Below, piece by piece: positions 21,370-34,922 of a stretch of DNA of 64,000 bases. The position numbers and the translations under genes were made by a program. Source of the stretch: Adiantum capillus-veneris (Eukaryota > Streptophyta > Polypodiopsida > Polypodiales > Pteridaceae); contig CM043950.1 in NCBI GenBank assembly GCA_014529385.2, forward strand, positions 77,743,935 to 77,807,934. The letters run 5' to 3'. The notes beneath the pieces were generated by a model. The model did not search any database. It was given only the letters and a program-made list of their open reading frames with translations, and was not told where the DNA came from. How positions within the stretch are numbered: the first letter of the stretch is position 1; each line of letters starts with the position of its first letter.

Positions 21370-23005
21370 CGGAGAATGGACTCGGGCTGCAGCACCTCCT
21401 CTTGGTCCTCGATCTCCGGTGGGTCTTCAATAGTTGGTTCTTGAGGTGGCTCTCCTTTGTATGGCTTAAATAGGCTCACATGAAAAGCATTGTGTATGAG
21501 CCAATGATTGGGCAACTTAAGTTGATAGGCCATCTCATTGATTGGCCTAAGAATTTGGAAGGGACCATAGTACCTTTTTTCTAGTTTAGCATAGTACTTT
21601 TGGTGGCCCGTAGGATTCTTGCCCATCGTGTGCCTTAATCAAGCCTTGGGAAACTTTAACAAGACCCAATAGTTTTCTTTAAAGGCTTGGGCTCTTCTCT
21701 GCTTGTCAGCAGCAGCCTTTTGCCTTTGCTGTGAGATAGAGATAGCATCCTGAATCTTTTAGAAGGATTCTTGTAGGTCTCGGCTATACTCATCTGCAGC
21801 AAAGATCTTCCCATGTACCTTAAGTAGCAAGGGAATTTTTGATCTTCCCTCAATTACCTCGAAAGGTGCTTTTCCTGTGGAAGTATGTACAGTGTTATTG
21901 TAAGCATACTCTACTAAGGGTAAGTACTTCTCCCATTGGGATCTTTGATCTACTTCCGTTACATAGGCTTTTAGTAGATCGAGAATGGTTAGGTTAGCTA
22001 TTTCACTTTGGCCATCAGTTTGTGGATGATAGGCCGAAGAGAAGTTTAGCCTTGTTCCTAAATTCTCAAAGAGACCCTTCCAGAAAATACTGGTCATTCT
22101 AGGATCTCTATCCGACACTATGGACATTGGCAAGCCATGGTACATGAAAATTTGTGAAATGAAGAGGGTTGCCATTTGATGGGCTTTGATAGTCTTTTTG
22201 ACAGGTATAAAATGAGCTTGTTTACTGAACCTGTCTACTATCGTCCATATTCCCGTATTCCCATGGATAGACTTAGGCAATCCAAAGATAAAATCCATGG
22301 ATATGCTCTCCCATGGTGAATTAGGGATTGGCAAGGGTTGAAGCAACCCAAGTTGCTTCCCTCTATCAAATTTTGTCTTTTGGCATACCACACATTTGGA
22401 AACATATTCTTGGCCAATAGAAATATGTTTCAATTCCCTTTAAGGTAGACTGAATCCCTCTATGCCCCGCATAAGGTGGAGCATGAGATTCATACATTAC
22501 TTTCTCACGTAGTGAGTTAGTAACGCATAGTCTATTGCCATAGAGAAGATAACCATCTTGTAAAGTAAATGGTTCTTCTTTCTTCCCTAATGCAAGGGCT
22601 GAAATCACATCTCTAAAATTGGGATCAATAGCATACTCATCTATCATTGAAGATAGATCATTGTGAGTTGCTATGGAAACCGCATTCACTCTCGGTCGTC
22701 TTGAGAGTGCATCAGCTACTTGATTATGCTTGCTAGAAATGTGAGCAATATGAAAATGAAATTGCGAAAGGAAATTTGCCCACCTCATTTGTTTGTCGGA
22801 GAGCTTGGTCTGTGTCATGAAGTACTTAAGACTTTGGTGATCCGTTCGCAGAATGAAAGGAGTCCCCAATAAATAGTGCTTCCATGAGTCTAAGGCATGT
22901 AGAATTGCAAGGAGTTCCTTTTCGTATATGCCTAGAGCTTGCTCAACAGGGTCGAGCCTTCGACTCGCATAGCCTATGGTGTGTGCTTTCATTGAAAGTA
23001 ACTTG
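21370..23005 (-). pseudogene. Chromovirus RNase H and integrase
   Basis: The minus-strand pol end of the outer gypsy element. RNase H starts near HTIGYASRRL and contains EKELLAILHAL and RTDHQSLKYF. Integrase follows: an H2C2 zinc module (HAPPYAGHRG, CVVCQKTK), then the core with D (SMDFIFGLP), D (VSDRDPRM) and E (TDGQSEIANL). Next come the GPY region (YYGPFQILRPINE, HNAFHVSLFKPY) and the first part of the chromodomain (LQPESIL). A frameshift lies near 22430, a stop near 21759, and another shift at about 21640. Reverse transcriptase and everything upstream are missing: at about 23005 the sequence changes to another element. The chromodomain continues at 17379. Confidence 0.92.
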
Positions 23006-26000
23006 CTGACATAACTCATCATCCAAGTTCAAGTCCTTGACTTGAATTTTCATCATTAGTAAACAACCCCACCCTATCGAGTGTTCAAGGTTGAGAACTT
23101 GAAATATACATGAAGAGACTACCTAGTCGCAACATGCGTTAACTGGTAGTAAGTAAACTCCAAGAAGAGCAATAAATGCTTATTAATTGGATTTCTTGGT
23201 GCTAATGTACGCACTTTTCATATCCTTTTAGCCCAAGGTTACACTTTGTAATTTGCCAATCTCCATGGATACTGACAGTACTGAGGTGTGTTTCCCCCAC
23301 GGTTTACAAACAGTCATCCCAGACGACTAGTAAACGGGGAATCACAATAGCGTATAACATTGTTGAGGAATCAACAATTTCCGGAATAACCGTCGTGGTT
23401 AACTTGAAAAATCCACAAACACCCAAACCGAGCCATGATCTCTATTGGTGATTAGTAGACCCAAAAGTAATCTCATAGAGATAATGCGCATAGACTGCAA
23501 AATGCTTCATAAGCAACAACTTAAGGAATATGCATGCCGTTCCAAATCAGCCTTTGCTAAACACTAGGGGCCATAACACCTAGTGTGCATGCATTTAGCA
23601 AAAACAAACCCGAACCTGTACATCCATAATGATCCTTTCCAATACTTATGGCAAATGTAATGCGCCTAGCACGCATTAAAAAAGAATCTAAATAGTTCTG
23701 AAAAGAAACTAAATACTTTTAGTTGCAATCTATGTACTCAAACCCCTTGGTAAGACCCTTTGTAGAAACTGTTCAACTAGCAGGTAATGGTAACCAACAT
23801 AGTTATCCATGTATAGAATGATGAGAATCAACTTGAAAAGTTCAATTTTTTCACTACTGCATGGTAGATTGCGGAACGAGAATAGATCAACTGTGATCCT
23901 CCATGACTATGGGGTGATTTAGTATGCACCCGCGGGGTCTTTCCCCAAAACAATGTGTCCATAGACACTCGTAGTGCTATAGAGAGAGCAGGAGATCCAC
24001 ACAAGTGGAAAGTCTAGATTTTATGGATAGCCATCCTGTGGAAACAATATGTTGCATCTAGAATCCGTGGTAGAAATTAGCTGAGTTGAGTTTATGGTTA
24101 TCGAATACTCGACTCAAGTGTCACACTGAAACTATGTCATGCAAAAATAACACCGAAAACATCCGTAATGACAAGAATCTTGCTTGTCCATTCATGTCGT
24201 TGAGTACTACACTAGGTATTTCTGTTCCTTCTTAAGAACAAGCACTCAAGCAATGCCAACAGTTGGGTGGTACCCAAGATCTGACAATGACTCGTAGCCA
24301 GCATGTGTGTTTAATAGCCCTTATGCTAATTGGTGTTCAATCGATTAAACGATGAAGACTAGTGTGAGTAGCATCTTAGCCACATGCTAGCTCTGAGTTC
24401 GAGCACATTGGCTCAAGCTGACTCACGAGCAAAACATGTATGAAAAGTTTCTTAGAAGAGTTTCATTTTTTTCTTAGAGAGGGAGAGAGAGAACGAAAAG
24501 AAGAGCATGCTGGGCTAAGGACCTTTCCTTAAATTTCTAGTGTATGTGTGCCTAGAATGTGTGCTCTGATTCATCGTATGCCTGAGTGGCAACTTATCCT
24601 ATAAGCATGCAAGAATCTGATTGTATAATGCTATCATCGAGAGAGGAAACTGAAAAAACAAGCCACAGCTTGCCCCACTTACCATGTAGGGGGTTGTGAC
24701 TTTACAAAAATGACTTAATATGGCACTTCGAATGTGAAATAAGTCAAAATTTTAGGTTCTTTTCAGTGGTGTTGTAAACAATCCCTTTTTTAGTGTATCC
24801 GTGGACAGAGTTGCAAGTGTGATAGCGAAAGCGTAATGCATGAAGCGGCAGAATTGAATTCACTTCACTAGCATGCCTTGCATAATGAATTGAAATCCCT
24901 TGCGCAAAGTGATCGCCTCAACTGTGAGAACCAAAACTATAAGTACCTTGCACAGTTTAGATCGGTAGGGATTTTGTGAGTTGATATTCCCTATTTTGCT
25001 AGTTCCCTAAAGCTGTGCTTCGTAGAAAATTGCTAAAGAGCTTTGCTTTGCACAATGAGAGTAATTTCCAAGTAAGGTGTAAACAGAAAAAAAACAAGAA
25101 AAACTTAAACTTGGCTAACCTGGTCGTTGTTGCTGCAACCAGTTGTCATGAAAGTTGGGAGGAGAAACTCATTCCAAAACGGCTCATATCCATGTCTGCA
25201 CAGATGTTGTCGTATGTCCTATCCACCCGTCTGGTACATAATGAAATAACATGTAGTAGGAAATAACCTGCAAACACATTGCCTATCTCGTCCTAATTTT
25301 GTATGGTCATACCATATGCCAAACATGACTAGCTTCAATGCAAGATGTGGAAATTGAAGCCTGGCTTCATAGAACTCTGTCTCGCCTCATTGCCAACAAA
25401 TGCTATTGACGATAGATGTCATAGCAAAGAGAGTCGACCTTGTCGTTCATGAACAAAAAATCGACCGTGTCGAATTGTAAATGTAAGTGAAATTTAGGAG
25501 AAAATGCACAAGTTATGCAACTCAAACCTGCCTGGGTGGATGAATGATAGCCTTGATCATCCATTCCATTGCATACGAGAGTTTATTAAGTACATGCTCA
25601 ATAACTACTCTACTTCATGTTGTGAAGGGCCTTGCCGAAGGACATGATATTGAGAATTGTAACATTTCTCGATGCTCATCTATCGCTGAACTATCAAATG
25701 TCAGCTCTTATCAAATACTGCTTGATCAAAGAAACAAGTGAACATACCTATTGATTGTCCTTGGAAAAAAGTTGAATGCGTATGGAACTCTCACAAGCCA
25801 TGCTTGTGCCTGCATGCAAGAGCTACATAACATGTTTGAAAATGTCATCAAACCCAAAACAAAAGCTACTGCATACCTGGTTAATCATGCAATTTGACCT
25901 CTCAGTCAATGTGTCCATAGACCTCAAACCATAGCCGATCTTACGGAGAATCCTTTCAGCACCTGCCGATCGGTTGCAGCTTGCTCTTGACGACACCCTT

Positions 26001-26999
26001 GCTGAGTCTCAAGCCGTTTATGTACCATCTCTACAAATCGGAAATATTTTTGCCATCATAGGAGTGTGCTACATCATTCATCATTGTCTTGCCCTTATTC
26101 ATGACATTACCCCTTGACAACTCCTTGCTCCATCCGGTCCTCTAGATATGAGCTACCAGCTCGTCCTGTTCGATATGATACCAGCTAGTCTTGATCAACA
26201 TTGGCTACTACCCTTATTTGAGGAGGGTGCCCAATTTAGGGCCCCCATTATGCTAAAAATAGAAATCCTAAATGCATGCAGCGATGGCGTTCTGGTTGAG
26301 ACAGCGCAGGGATGAAGAAGACGGTTGCACTCGGCGCTCCTTTGCCTTGATGGCCACGGTGAAGAGAGGAAAGTTTGTGAACCGTCCATGGCGCTCCTCT
26401 TTGGAGCAAGATCAAAGCCAAACTGTGCAGGCCAATCTCGCCTCATTGTGTGAGCAAGGGGAGGTTCCCACCGCCTGCTTGTCGGTGACCCTCAACTGCT
26501 AAGGGATCTTGCCCACGGCCTTGTTTGGCTTATTGATCCCGACATGGAAATCCCCATATAAGGGGTCCCTCCTGCAGTTCTTCCCTCAATTGACCCCTCC
26601 ATGGAAGCTCTCAACACCAAGGCGAGAGAGGGTTACTTCGGACAGAGGGAGGCCATGCCTTATGCTTCGATTGCAAGAGAGAGAGACGTTGAATGCTTCA
26701 TAAAACCTTCCCACCTCCTCCATGGCTCCTTCTCCCCTAGCTCTGATACCAGTGAAAGGGAATGGGGACCGAACATGCTAATATCCACCCAGCCATGCCC
26801 TATATAGACCCTTGGCCTGCTAAATATAGGGACCCCCTTGACTGCATGTCCATATAGTGAAAGGGCATGGGGATTGAACATGCTAATCTCCACCCAGCCA
26901 TGCTCTATATAGGCCCTTGGCCTGCTAAATATAGGGACCCCCTTGACTGCATGTCCATCCTGGCCCTTGGCCGTGACTGGTCCTACCCTTGTCCTGACA
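23005..26999 (-). mobile_element. Non-coding LTR element (LARD-like), minus copy, 3'-truncated
   Basis: Read on the minus strand it has an LTR (26999-26753), a primer site TGGTATCAGAGC (26751-26740), a leader beginning CCATGGAGGAGGTGG, and a long interior with no recognisable gene. Its interior matches the plus copy 28849-34494 in inverted orientation along most of its length. For example 23930-24010 matches 32360-32440 (CTCTCTATAGCACTACGAG) and 23560-23620 matches 33420-33490. The last shared phrase is GTCAGCAAGTTACT at about 23010, equivalent to 34012 in the plus copy. No 3' LTR follows because the junction with the chromovirus cuts it off. Confidence 0.82.
26753..26999 (-). mobile_element. 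5' LTR of the minus LARD-like element, with duplicated promoter segment
   Basis: It starts TGTCAGGACAAGGG (26999), the same start as the plus copy, and ends near CCCTTTCA before the primer site. It contains a 105-bp tandem duplication: the phrase GGGACCCCCTTGACTGCATG occurs at 26829 and 26934, and each unit has its own CTATATAG box. Confidence 0.85.
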
Positions 27000-27914
27000 G
27001 TCAGCAGAATATATTGGAGATTTGGTATCTCCCTCAATCATATGAATTTGGTTTTTACACTTTTGAAAGCATCTATTTGACGGATGATTTGTTTTGTCAC
27101 AATGAACACAAGGATTCTTCTTGAAACATTCTTTTGTTTGATGATTGTTGCGCCCACAAATGGCACAAGATCTGGTACCACTGAAGTGGTCGAGATGAAG
27201 CTGAAGTAGAAACACAATTAGTGATTGCATAGGCACTGGAAGTATTAGAAGAGCTAATGGGGAATACTGCACTAGAAATAATAGGAGAATTGGTACTAGG
27301 TACCCTTTGTTCTTATTCTTGCGAAGAATTGATGATACCATCCAAGGAGGGCAGCAGATATTTCTCCTTTAAAACAGTAACAATCTGATGAAATTTGTCA
27401 CGCAAACTTTTTAACAAAATGGCTATGAGATCTTATTCTAGTATTGGGGCTTTGACATAAACAAGTTGAGTTTTAATACTCTTCAATTTATTAGCTAAAG
27501 CTGCAATGTTTTCATCTTCATGCATGCAAAGAGAATATAATTCCATTTTTTAACTCATTTTTGAATACTTAGCTTTGGCACCGTAAAGCTTCTCTAGCTC
27601 TATCCAAAAATCACTTGAAGAATCAACATCATCCAAATAATGAATAAAGTCGTCTTCTGAGAAAGTTAGAATGATATCAAAAGCTTGTTCGTCTTGCTTT
27701 GTTGCTCGGCAGAGAGGGCTCAAGTTACTACAGTTGAAGTGCCTGCTTCATCGGTTGCAAGAGGCTTGACCAAGTTCCATAGTTTTTTCCGCATCAGATA
27801 ACATTTGACTTTGATTTGCCAAGTATGAAAACCGGAACCATTGAACTTGTCAAACTTCGATGCCATAATGGAATCTTGCGGTTGCTTGTTTAGGATTGCT
27901 ACGATTTTGACCAA
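27000..27914 (-). pseudogene. Ty1/copia gag remnant
   Basis: The minus strand encodes a copia nucleocapsid precursor, the particle-forming RNA-binding protein. It begins near MASKFDKFNGSGF (about 27868), typical of copia gag, and ends with two CCHC zinc knuckles, CAICGRNNHQTKEC and CVHCDKTNHPSNRC (about 27040-27165). Several stops and frame changes lie between them. It is cut at 27000 by the 5' LTR of the minus LARD-like element shortly after the second knuckle. No protease or pol follows in the window. Confidence 0.88.
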
Positions 27915-28187
27915 AAACCTTCCCCTTTACAAGCTTTCAAGATTGTAGATTTTGTTAATTCGAAGTTCGAGGCCAAAACATGTGTGAAGGGTATCTCGCT
28001 GCTTAAAATAGAGATGCCATTTTTAACTCCTAATGTGAAAACAAGTGTAAAAAATCTCATGAGTTTCTGTTGCAGCTTGACGACTACGAGCTAGGGAGTA
28101 TTTTGATTGTTGTGATCAGTAGAGCCTGAATTGAGAATGCTTAAGGTGAGCTGAAACTTGACCAATAGTCCAGGGGGCTACTATAGA
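27915..28187. other. Copia leader / unassigned spacer
   Basis: Upstream of the copia gag on the minus strand. No TGGTATCAGAGC primer site was seen. At 28170-28187 the plus strand has CAGGGGGCTACTATAGA, which looks like a polypurine tract for a plus-strand element. Confidence 0.4.
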
Positions 28188-28848
28188 TGTTGGTTTGGGC
28201 AAAAATCATGCAGGGGTTGTGTCTGTTCTCTCCTTGTTAAGTGTCTCCTCTTGCCCAGTCTTCAAGTCCCCCTACAATTTTATCCCCCTTTTGAAGCTAT
28301 TCTTACAGTCAAAAGCTTCATCGGAGCTATGCTTCAGGAGTTGTATTTTTCAACTCCAGTTTTGCTACAGCTACAGATATAGGTACAGGACACAGGTGCA
28401 GGTTGTTCAGAGACTATTTTGGGATGGTATATAGCCGCTTTATGGCTATTATGTGCTATTAAGATAGTGTTTATGGACCGATTAGGAGCACTTTTTGGCA
28501 TCGACATTGTCTCGGGTTTTTTTTAGGCATCCATCTCCTCACAGGTTCTTGCATACATACAGGACATCCAGGTTTCTTACAGGTTGCAGTGTTTAGCATC
28601 AGCACAGATTTCAATGGGATTTGATGCTGATATGCATTGTTTTGGCGCTTTTGATAGTGCTTGAGCTCTTTTGGGAGCGGTTTTACTCTCCGTAGGGATT
28701 TGTTTACTGCTTGCACATTTTGTTTGGCGCCTGTTTGAGTGCATATATTGACCTTGCAGTATTGTTAAAAGTGGATGTACGTTGAGTTCTGGAAACTACC
28801 ATATGTACCTTTTGTGGAGCCAATTTGGCTTGTTTTTGGTAGTCCCGA
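28188..28848 (+). mobile_element. Possible LTR fragment starting TGTTGG
   Basis: TGTTGGTTTGGGCAAAA follows a purine-rich tract and the stretch is non-coding. It may be the LTR of the copia element whose gag starts at 34923, interrupted by the LARD-like insertion at 28849. No matching second copy is in the window, so this is tentative. Confidence 0.35.
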
Positions 28849-29025
28849 TGTCAAGACAAGGGTCCTACGGGGCAAGGCCCAACCTAGGGGGTCAGGGACC
28901 TAGGCTAAGGGCCTGGACTGGACCAGTGTGGAGTGGGGATCCACTTAGGGAAAGAGCTAGGAGCTAGGCCTATATAAAGGGCGGTAGGGAGGAGGATCCT
29001 ATGTCTCAGTTCCCTAGGTCTTATA
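28849..29025 (+). mobile_element. 5' LTR of the plus LARD-like element
   Basis: TGTCAAGACAAGG to GGTCTTATA. It contains a TATA box CTATATAAAG shared with the 3' LTR. The LTR ends in TA rather than the usual CA in both copies. Confidence 0.9.
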
Positions 29026-29026
29026 T

Positions 29027-29038
29027 TGGTATCAGAGC
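29027..29038 (+). promoter_or_regulatory. Primer binding site (initiator Met-tRNA)
   Basis: TGGTATCAGAGC, one base after the LTR. This is the standard plant site where the 3' end of the initiator tRNA primes minus-strand cDNA. Confidence 0.92.
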
Positions 29039-29096
29039 TCAGGGAAGGGAGGAGCTATGGAGGAGGTGGAAGCTTTGCATGTCTATTGCATGAAGC

Positions 29097-29225
<129 letters not shown>

Positions 29226-32200
29226 TGGGAAAGCCGTCATGCAAGGCATGGCCATGGGCAAGACCACTGGACAGGTGGAGAGGTGAAGACCTCTTAAGAG
29301 GCGGGGAGATGAATATCAAGAAGGCTAAGAAGAACCGTGTGCACGGCACCATGTGTAGGCGCATAGGCAAGCGATGATGAACCTAGTGTGCGGCCACCCT
29401 TATGCAAGGAGCGAGGAGGAGGTCGACTGGAGAGAAATTGCATGTGGTTGGGCTTCTTAGGATCGCGAGGCAACACTGGTGACTTTTTGACACAGGGTCG
29501 AGCCCCGGTTTGCAGGAGAACCTCAGCTCGCTCACCTTCTCTCCTCGTGCAGATTGCGGCCGCCATCGCTAGTGCTTGATAAAATTTGGATTTTTTTTTC
29601 AATTTTTCAGCGTGGGCACCCCCACTTGGGCACCCTCCCCACCCAAGGGATGTGCCCCATGGCCAGGCTCTCCATGGTTGGTAGGTTTTGCATCTACAAC
29701 TTTGGGAATTTGCCATATCATTGGTGGCATGCACAGCTTGAGTCGCCATATTCCGCAAGGGTTGTCAACTCCAGCCTAGTTTCAATATGAGACATGAGAG
29801 ACATTTGCAAAGCAAGTCAGCAAGGTCCGCATGCACAAAAGGCACCATATGCAAAACAACTTTGGTAAGGAAGCGCAGGCCGCCTTGTTGAAGAGACCCA
29901 AAGGGGAGTAGTCCCAGGATACAGTCTCACAAAAATGGCAAGGGACATTTCAATGATTGCTTCACAACAGTCTTGATGAGGACATGTTCCTCTGAAGGGG
30001 AATTTTTCAAATCTTTAATTGCTATCCACAGAAGATCGACATTGCCATCACCTTAGTGTTTGGCAAGGCTATAAGCCAATATGGTGATAGATCCACAAGT
30101 TATGCACCAGAATCATGGCTTTTATCATACTTGACATCAAGCAGAATGCATTGACAACACGTGATCTTCAGGTTTGAGATCCATGTCTTTTTATGTGTTT
30201 TTTAAAGCTATATGCGTGCTTTTCTCTTGCAGGAAATAGATACCCTCCAGGATGATCTTAGATACTTCGCATTGTTTGCATGCCAAGGCCTATTGTTCGT
30301 TTTTTGAACAAGAGTCTACAGATGCTCGGCATGGCTGACCACTGGTTACAGATTGCGATGCCGATTATTTCGCCTTTTCGATTTGAATTTTTGGGTAGGG
30401 ACATGGTTCCTAGGAAAGTTTGATCGTGTTTGACTTGCTCATAACAAACCTAAGCGGTCAAGGACAACAATAATCATGCAGCGCATCAGATGTTGCTAAC
30501 ACAGCCATCCAAAATTTGACAACATGGTTCCACCGCTCAAAGAGGAAATTTTTATCGGACATGGTTCTGCCGGCAATGCTAGATCCTAAGGTTCAAGCAA
30601 GGCTTGTGAACTATTGGTACAAGCAAGGCCTGTGAATGTGATCCAACATGTTTTCTAAAGTAATTGGCAATGACTGCATGCCAAGTGCAGGGTGCAACTC
30701 ACGGTTACTTTTTCTTTACCCGTCTCACGTATGACAATGCTGGACCTCGGTATGAATTACGACTGGCCAAAGTAGGCCAACATCATCACATGATTGCGGC
30801 ACACGATTTTGAATACAATAACAGAAACAAGGTAACCTCTTTCAATTTTGTTCTAATCAAGTTGATTACCCTCATGATTTATGCAGGGCGGCAACGTTGC
30901 CTAGCAGTAATGGTCAATAAGCCTATGACTGCTATTGCCATTAGCAAGACTCCGTGCAAGGGTGCTCATGAGCACGGCCGATGTAGTCCAATGTTGGGTT
31001 ACTGCTTTCGTACTATTTGTAGTTTCCCCTCGGTAACACGTTCAATTTTTGGGTTGACAAGATTGGTCGGCAGGAGTGCTTAATGAGGTAAGCTTTTGAT
31101 TTTGGGTTTATTATCATCTGCATAACGGGTTACAACATTCTGGTCGTATCTCTACATAAGGTAATATATGTGAATGGCGTCATGCACTTACCATACATCT
31201 TTTTATCATCGACGATGAATTGATGTAACAACAACAAGGCTGTCAATTTCTTATGAATCATTTGACCTAGATGGAACATGCATCATCTCTATTGCATATA
31301 TCTAACATGCATCAAAGGAGACATGCATGGCCTCTTACTGGACTTGAAAAAGGAAGCAAGTTCCTTGGCATGGCCGACTCTTTGTCACAGTTTTTACACG
31401 CTGATAGAGGATGCTTATACAGCATTGGTTTCAGCACAAATATATTTATGTGAAGAAAGGCTTCAATCTACGACTCTTAAATTGATATTTTTCCCGTTTG
31501 GGGTATTGTATGAGCACAAGCTTTTGGGGAATTTCTCCATATGCCTGCAGGATATTTCAGGCCAACTTTCTCTCGTGCAACGGAGATGAAGATCTACATT
31601 TGAGCGAGTTTTTCTTCCCACATCTCAAGACAATTGGTTACAGCAAGATCACCAGGTTAGACCATGTTCAGTATTGTTTATTTTTAGCAGTGGCACACAA
31701 GATTGACAAACTGGCAAAATAGGGAATACCACCTCACAAAATCCCTACTAGTTTAAACTGTGCAAGGCACTAATGGTTTTAGCTCTCACATTTGAGGACA
31801 TCACTCTCGCCAAGGGCTTCACAATCTGTATGCACGGCATGCTAACTAGGTGGCATAAATTCCACCGCTTCAAAGATTACGCTTCCGCTATCACACCAGG
31901 AACTCTATCACAGACATACTACATTCTGGATAGTTTAAATTTATGGTTGCTCTCAACGCACCCTACCACTAAATGGAACCTAAATCTACGACATATTTCA
32001 CATGCAAAGTGCTAGTTTAAGTCATTTTTCTAAAGTCACGACCCCATACATGGTAAGAGGATCAAGCTGTGGCTTATTCCTCTCTCGATGAGAGTGGTAT
32101 AGAGGCAGACTAGAAAAAGGCCAAGATTCCATTCACATTAGTTTTCATAGGTTTATCGATTAAACACTAACTATCATAAGACCTAGGAGCCACACACAGG

Positions 32201-34317
32201 CTGGCTAAGAGCCATTGACAAATCTTGGGTAAGATCCAAATATTTCCATTCCTTGGGTTATTGTTCTTCGGATCGAACATATTTTCCCAGTGGAGTACAC
32301 ATTGAACATCTTGACGTTAATGGACGAGCAAGAGTCTTGTCATTTCGGAGGATTTCTTGCTCTCTCTATAGCACTACGAGTGTCTATGGCATCACAATTT
32401 TGGGGTATGACCCAATGGTTGCTTACTAAATCACCCCATACACATTGAGGATCAATATTTTATCTTCTATACTTTCAAGGAAATAACTCCACAATCTACC
32501 ACGCGTTCTACAAAGGGTTTTACCAAGGCGTTTGACTACGTAGCTTCTACCCAACGGGTTTGGATTGCGAAGGCAACATGCAAGGTTTCTAGTGCAATAT
32601 TGCTTGTTTTTTCACATGTGGACGCCGTGTTCCTCTCTATTTGAATACGGGTAAGTGAACATTCAATTCAATCTCCAGGTACGCATCTATTGATTTGGTG
32701 TTATGACAATTTTTAGTATGCATTGCTTGGTTTTTTCAAGTCGTTTACATATGCTTGAGTATTTCAGGGCCATGCCAAGGGCAGGTCAAAAAAGTATTTT
32801 GGGCCGTAGTATCCAAAGTACATTATGCTGTTACGAATCCACTTGTAGGATTCGCTTTGGCACATGTTGTCACATGGCATACAACATGGTCTAGGGACTC
32901 AAGGAGTTCGATTTAGCCAGTGTGGATCAATGAATGAGGGTCCCTCTCACTCTTGTCACAGAGTGTTTAGAGTTATCTCCACACACAAGTACATCTTGTA
33001 CTTGAAGGATGTTCTTTTTTACACATCCTCACATGAGACATATTCCGCATGTGGAGAATACGAGTCTCTGGATTGACATTGGCGCCACTATTTCCAGTAT
33101 GTGTCACGACAAAGTCCCTGTGTGCTGGTCAAATCTGTATTCTAGACCATTTTTAGCACGACGTATCAGGAGCAATTTCAGTGGCCAAAAATTGTCGGAT
33201 ACTTAGAATGACTTGTTCAACTACAAGTATTGCTAAACAACATTACAGATGGTTGTCTATACATATAGCAAGGCTCTAAGTTTTTAATGAAAAAGTCTCA
33301 TTGTTTGTACCTAGAAGTGATCATTGTTTCACCTTCTCTTTACTGTGTGCTACGCACATCACATTTGCCATAAGTATTGGCAAGGATAATCAGCGATATA
33401 TAGGTTCAGATCTGTTTTTTGCTAAATGCATGCACACTAGGTGTTATGGGCCCTAGTGTTTAGCAAAGGCTGATTTGGAACGACATGCATATTCCTCAAG
33501 TTGTTGCTTACGAAGCATTTTGCACTCTAAGTGCAGTATCTCTATAAGATTACTTTTTAGGTCTACCAATCACCAATAGAGGTCATGGCTCGGTTTGGAT
33601 GCTTGTAGATTTTGCAAGTTAACCAACGAGGGTTATTCATTCCATTGTTGATTCTTCTGCAATGTGGTACGATATTGTTATCCCGTTTACCAGCCATCTG
33701 GAAAGTCTAGCTGTAAACCGTGTGGAAAACACACCTCTGTACTGTCACTTATCCAAGGGGATATGCACATTACAAAATGTAATCTTGTGCTAAAGGATAT
33801 GCAAGTGCATACGTTAGCACCACGGATCCAATTAGTAAGCATTTATCGCTCTTCTCGGAGTTTACTTACTATCAATGAATGCATGTTGCGACTCGGTAGT
33901 CTCTTCATCTATAAGTCAGGTTCTCAACCTTGACACTCGTTAGGGTGGGGTTGTTTACTGATGAAATTTGAGAACAAGTGAAGGACTTACACTTGACTGA
34001 TGATTTAGGTCAGCAAGTTACTCTCACGGAAAGTGAAAACCAGTACTCTTTCTGGTATATCTTTGTAAGATAACTCGTTTACCATGCTCATGTGCATTCT
34101 AAATGGAGTCTACACGCTAGATGGTTGCAAATGGACAACAATGTGGAAAACCGAGATGTTAATCTTGGTTTCATTGAACCTCCTGCGGACCCCGTGTTTT
34201 GATCAACCAAACAGCTGGATCCATGAAGGATGCCACTTGAGAAAACATTAGTGTTCTTAAGAAGAACCTTTCCACTTTTGTTTTGGAGGACAAAAACTCT
34301 CCTTAAGAGGGGAGTAA

Positions 34318-34494
34318 TGTCAGGACAAGGGTCCTATAAGGCAAGGCCCAACCTAGGGGGTCAAGGACCTAGGCCAAGGACCTAGACTGGACCAGTGTGG
34401 ACTGGGGATCCGCTTACGGAAAGAGCTAGGAGCTAGGCCTATATAAAGGGCGTTAGGGAGGAGGATCCTATGTCTCAGTTCCCTAGGTCTTATA
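34318..34494 (+). mobile_element. 3' LTR of the plus LARD-like element
   Basis: TGTCAGGACAAGG to GGTCTTATA, 177 bp, directly after the polypurine tract. It is followed by CTCGA instead of a primer site, which identifies it as the 3' copy. Confidence 0.9.
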
Positions 34495-34922
34495 CTCGAC
34501 CATTTCTAAGACTCGATTCAGAGGACCTTTTTGAGATTGTGCTGGTTTCTTGTCTGCATAACCTTTTGTGAGGGTCGATAGCGTGAGGTTTTCTTGAGCT
34601 GGGGGATTCTCGAATGCTGAGATCCTTTCGGTGATACAGGTTGCTGGAGTACCCCTTTTTCGTGGCCTCGCCATAGGACATGTATAGATAGGGCTAGGTT
34701 CATTTGGTGCCATGTTGGCAATCTTGGGTCATCTTTTAACTTTTTATGCACAATTAGTGGTTGATGCGCCTGTCTTATGCTCTGAGAGCATTACTTTTTA
34801 TGCGTTACTGATCTCTTGTCATAGTTTTGGATTGAGATTCTGTCAGTTTTTCTGGGGAAACTCTGTCGAATTTTTTCCGTAATTACCAGTGTTTATCGCC
34901 ATATTATCTTTAGCTTGCAGCC
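34495..34922 (+). other. Leader region of a copia element
   Basis: Lies between the LARD-like insertion and a copia gag start at 34923. No primer site was recognised, so the copia 5' LTR boundary cannot be placed. Confidence 0.45.

Noticed and set aside
30664-33933. Several plus-strand ORFs of 60-139 codons inside the LARD-like element
   Set aside because: None shows gag, protease, RT or integrase motifs, and the corresponding frames are not preserved in the minus copy at 23005-26700.
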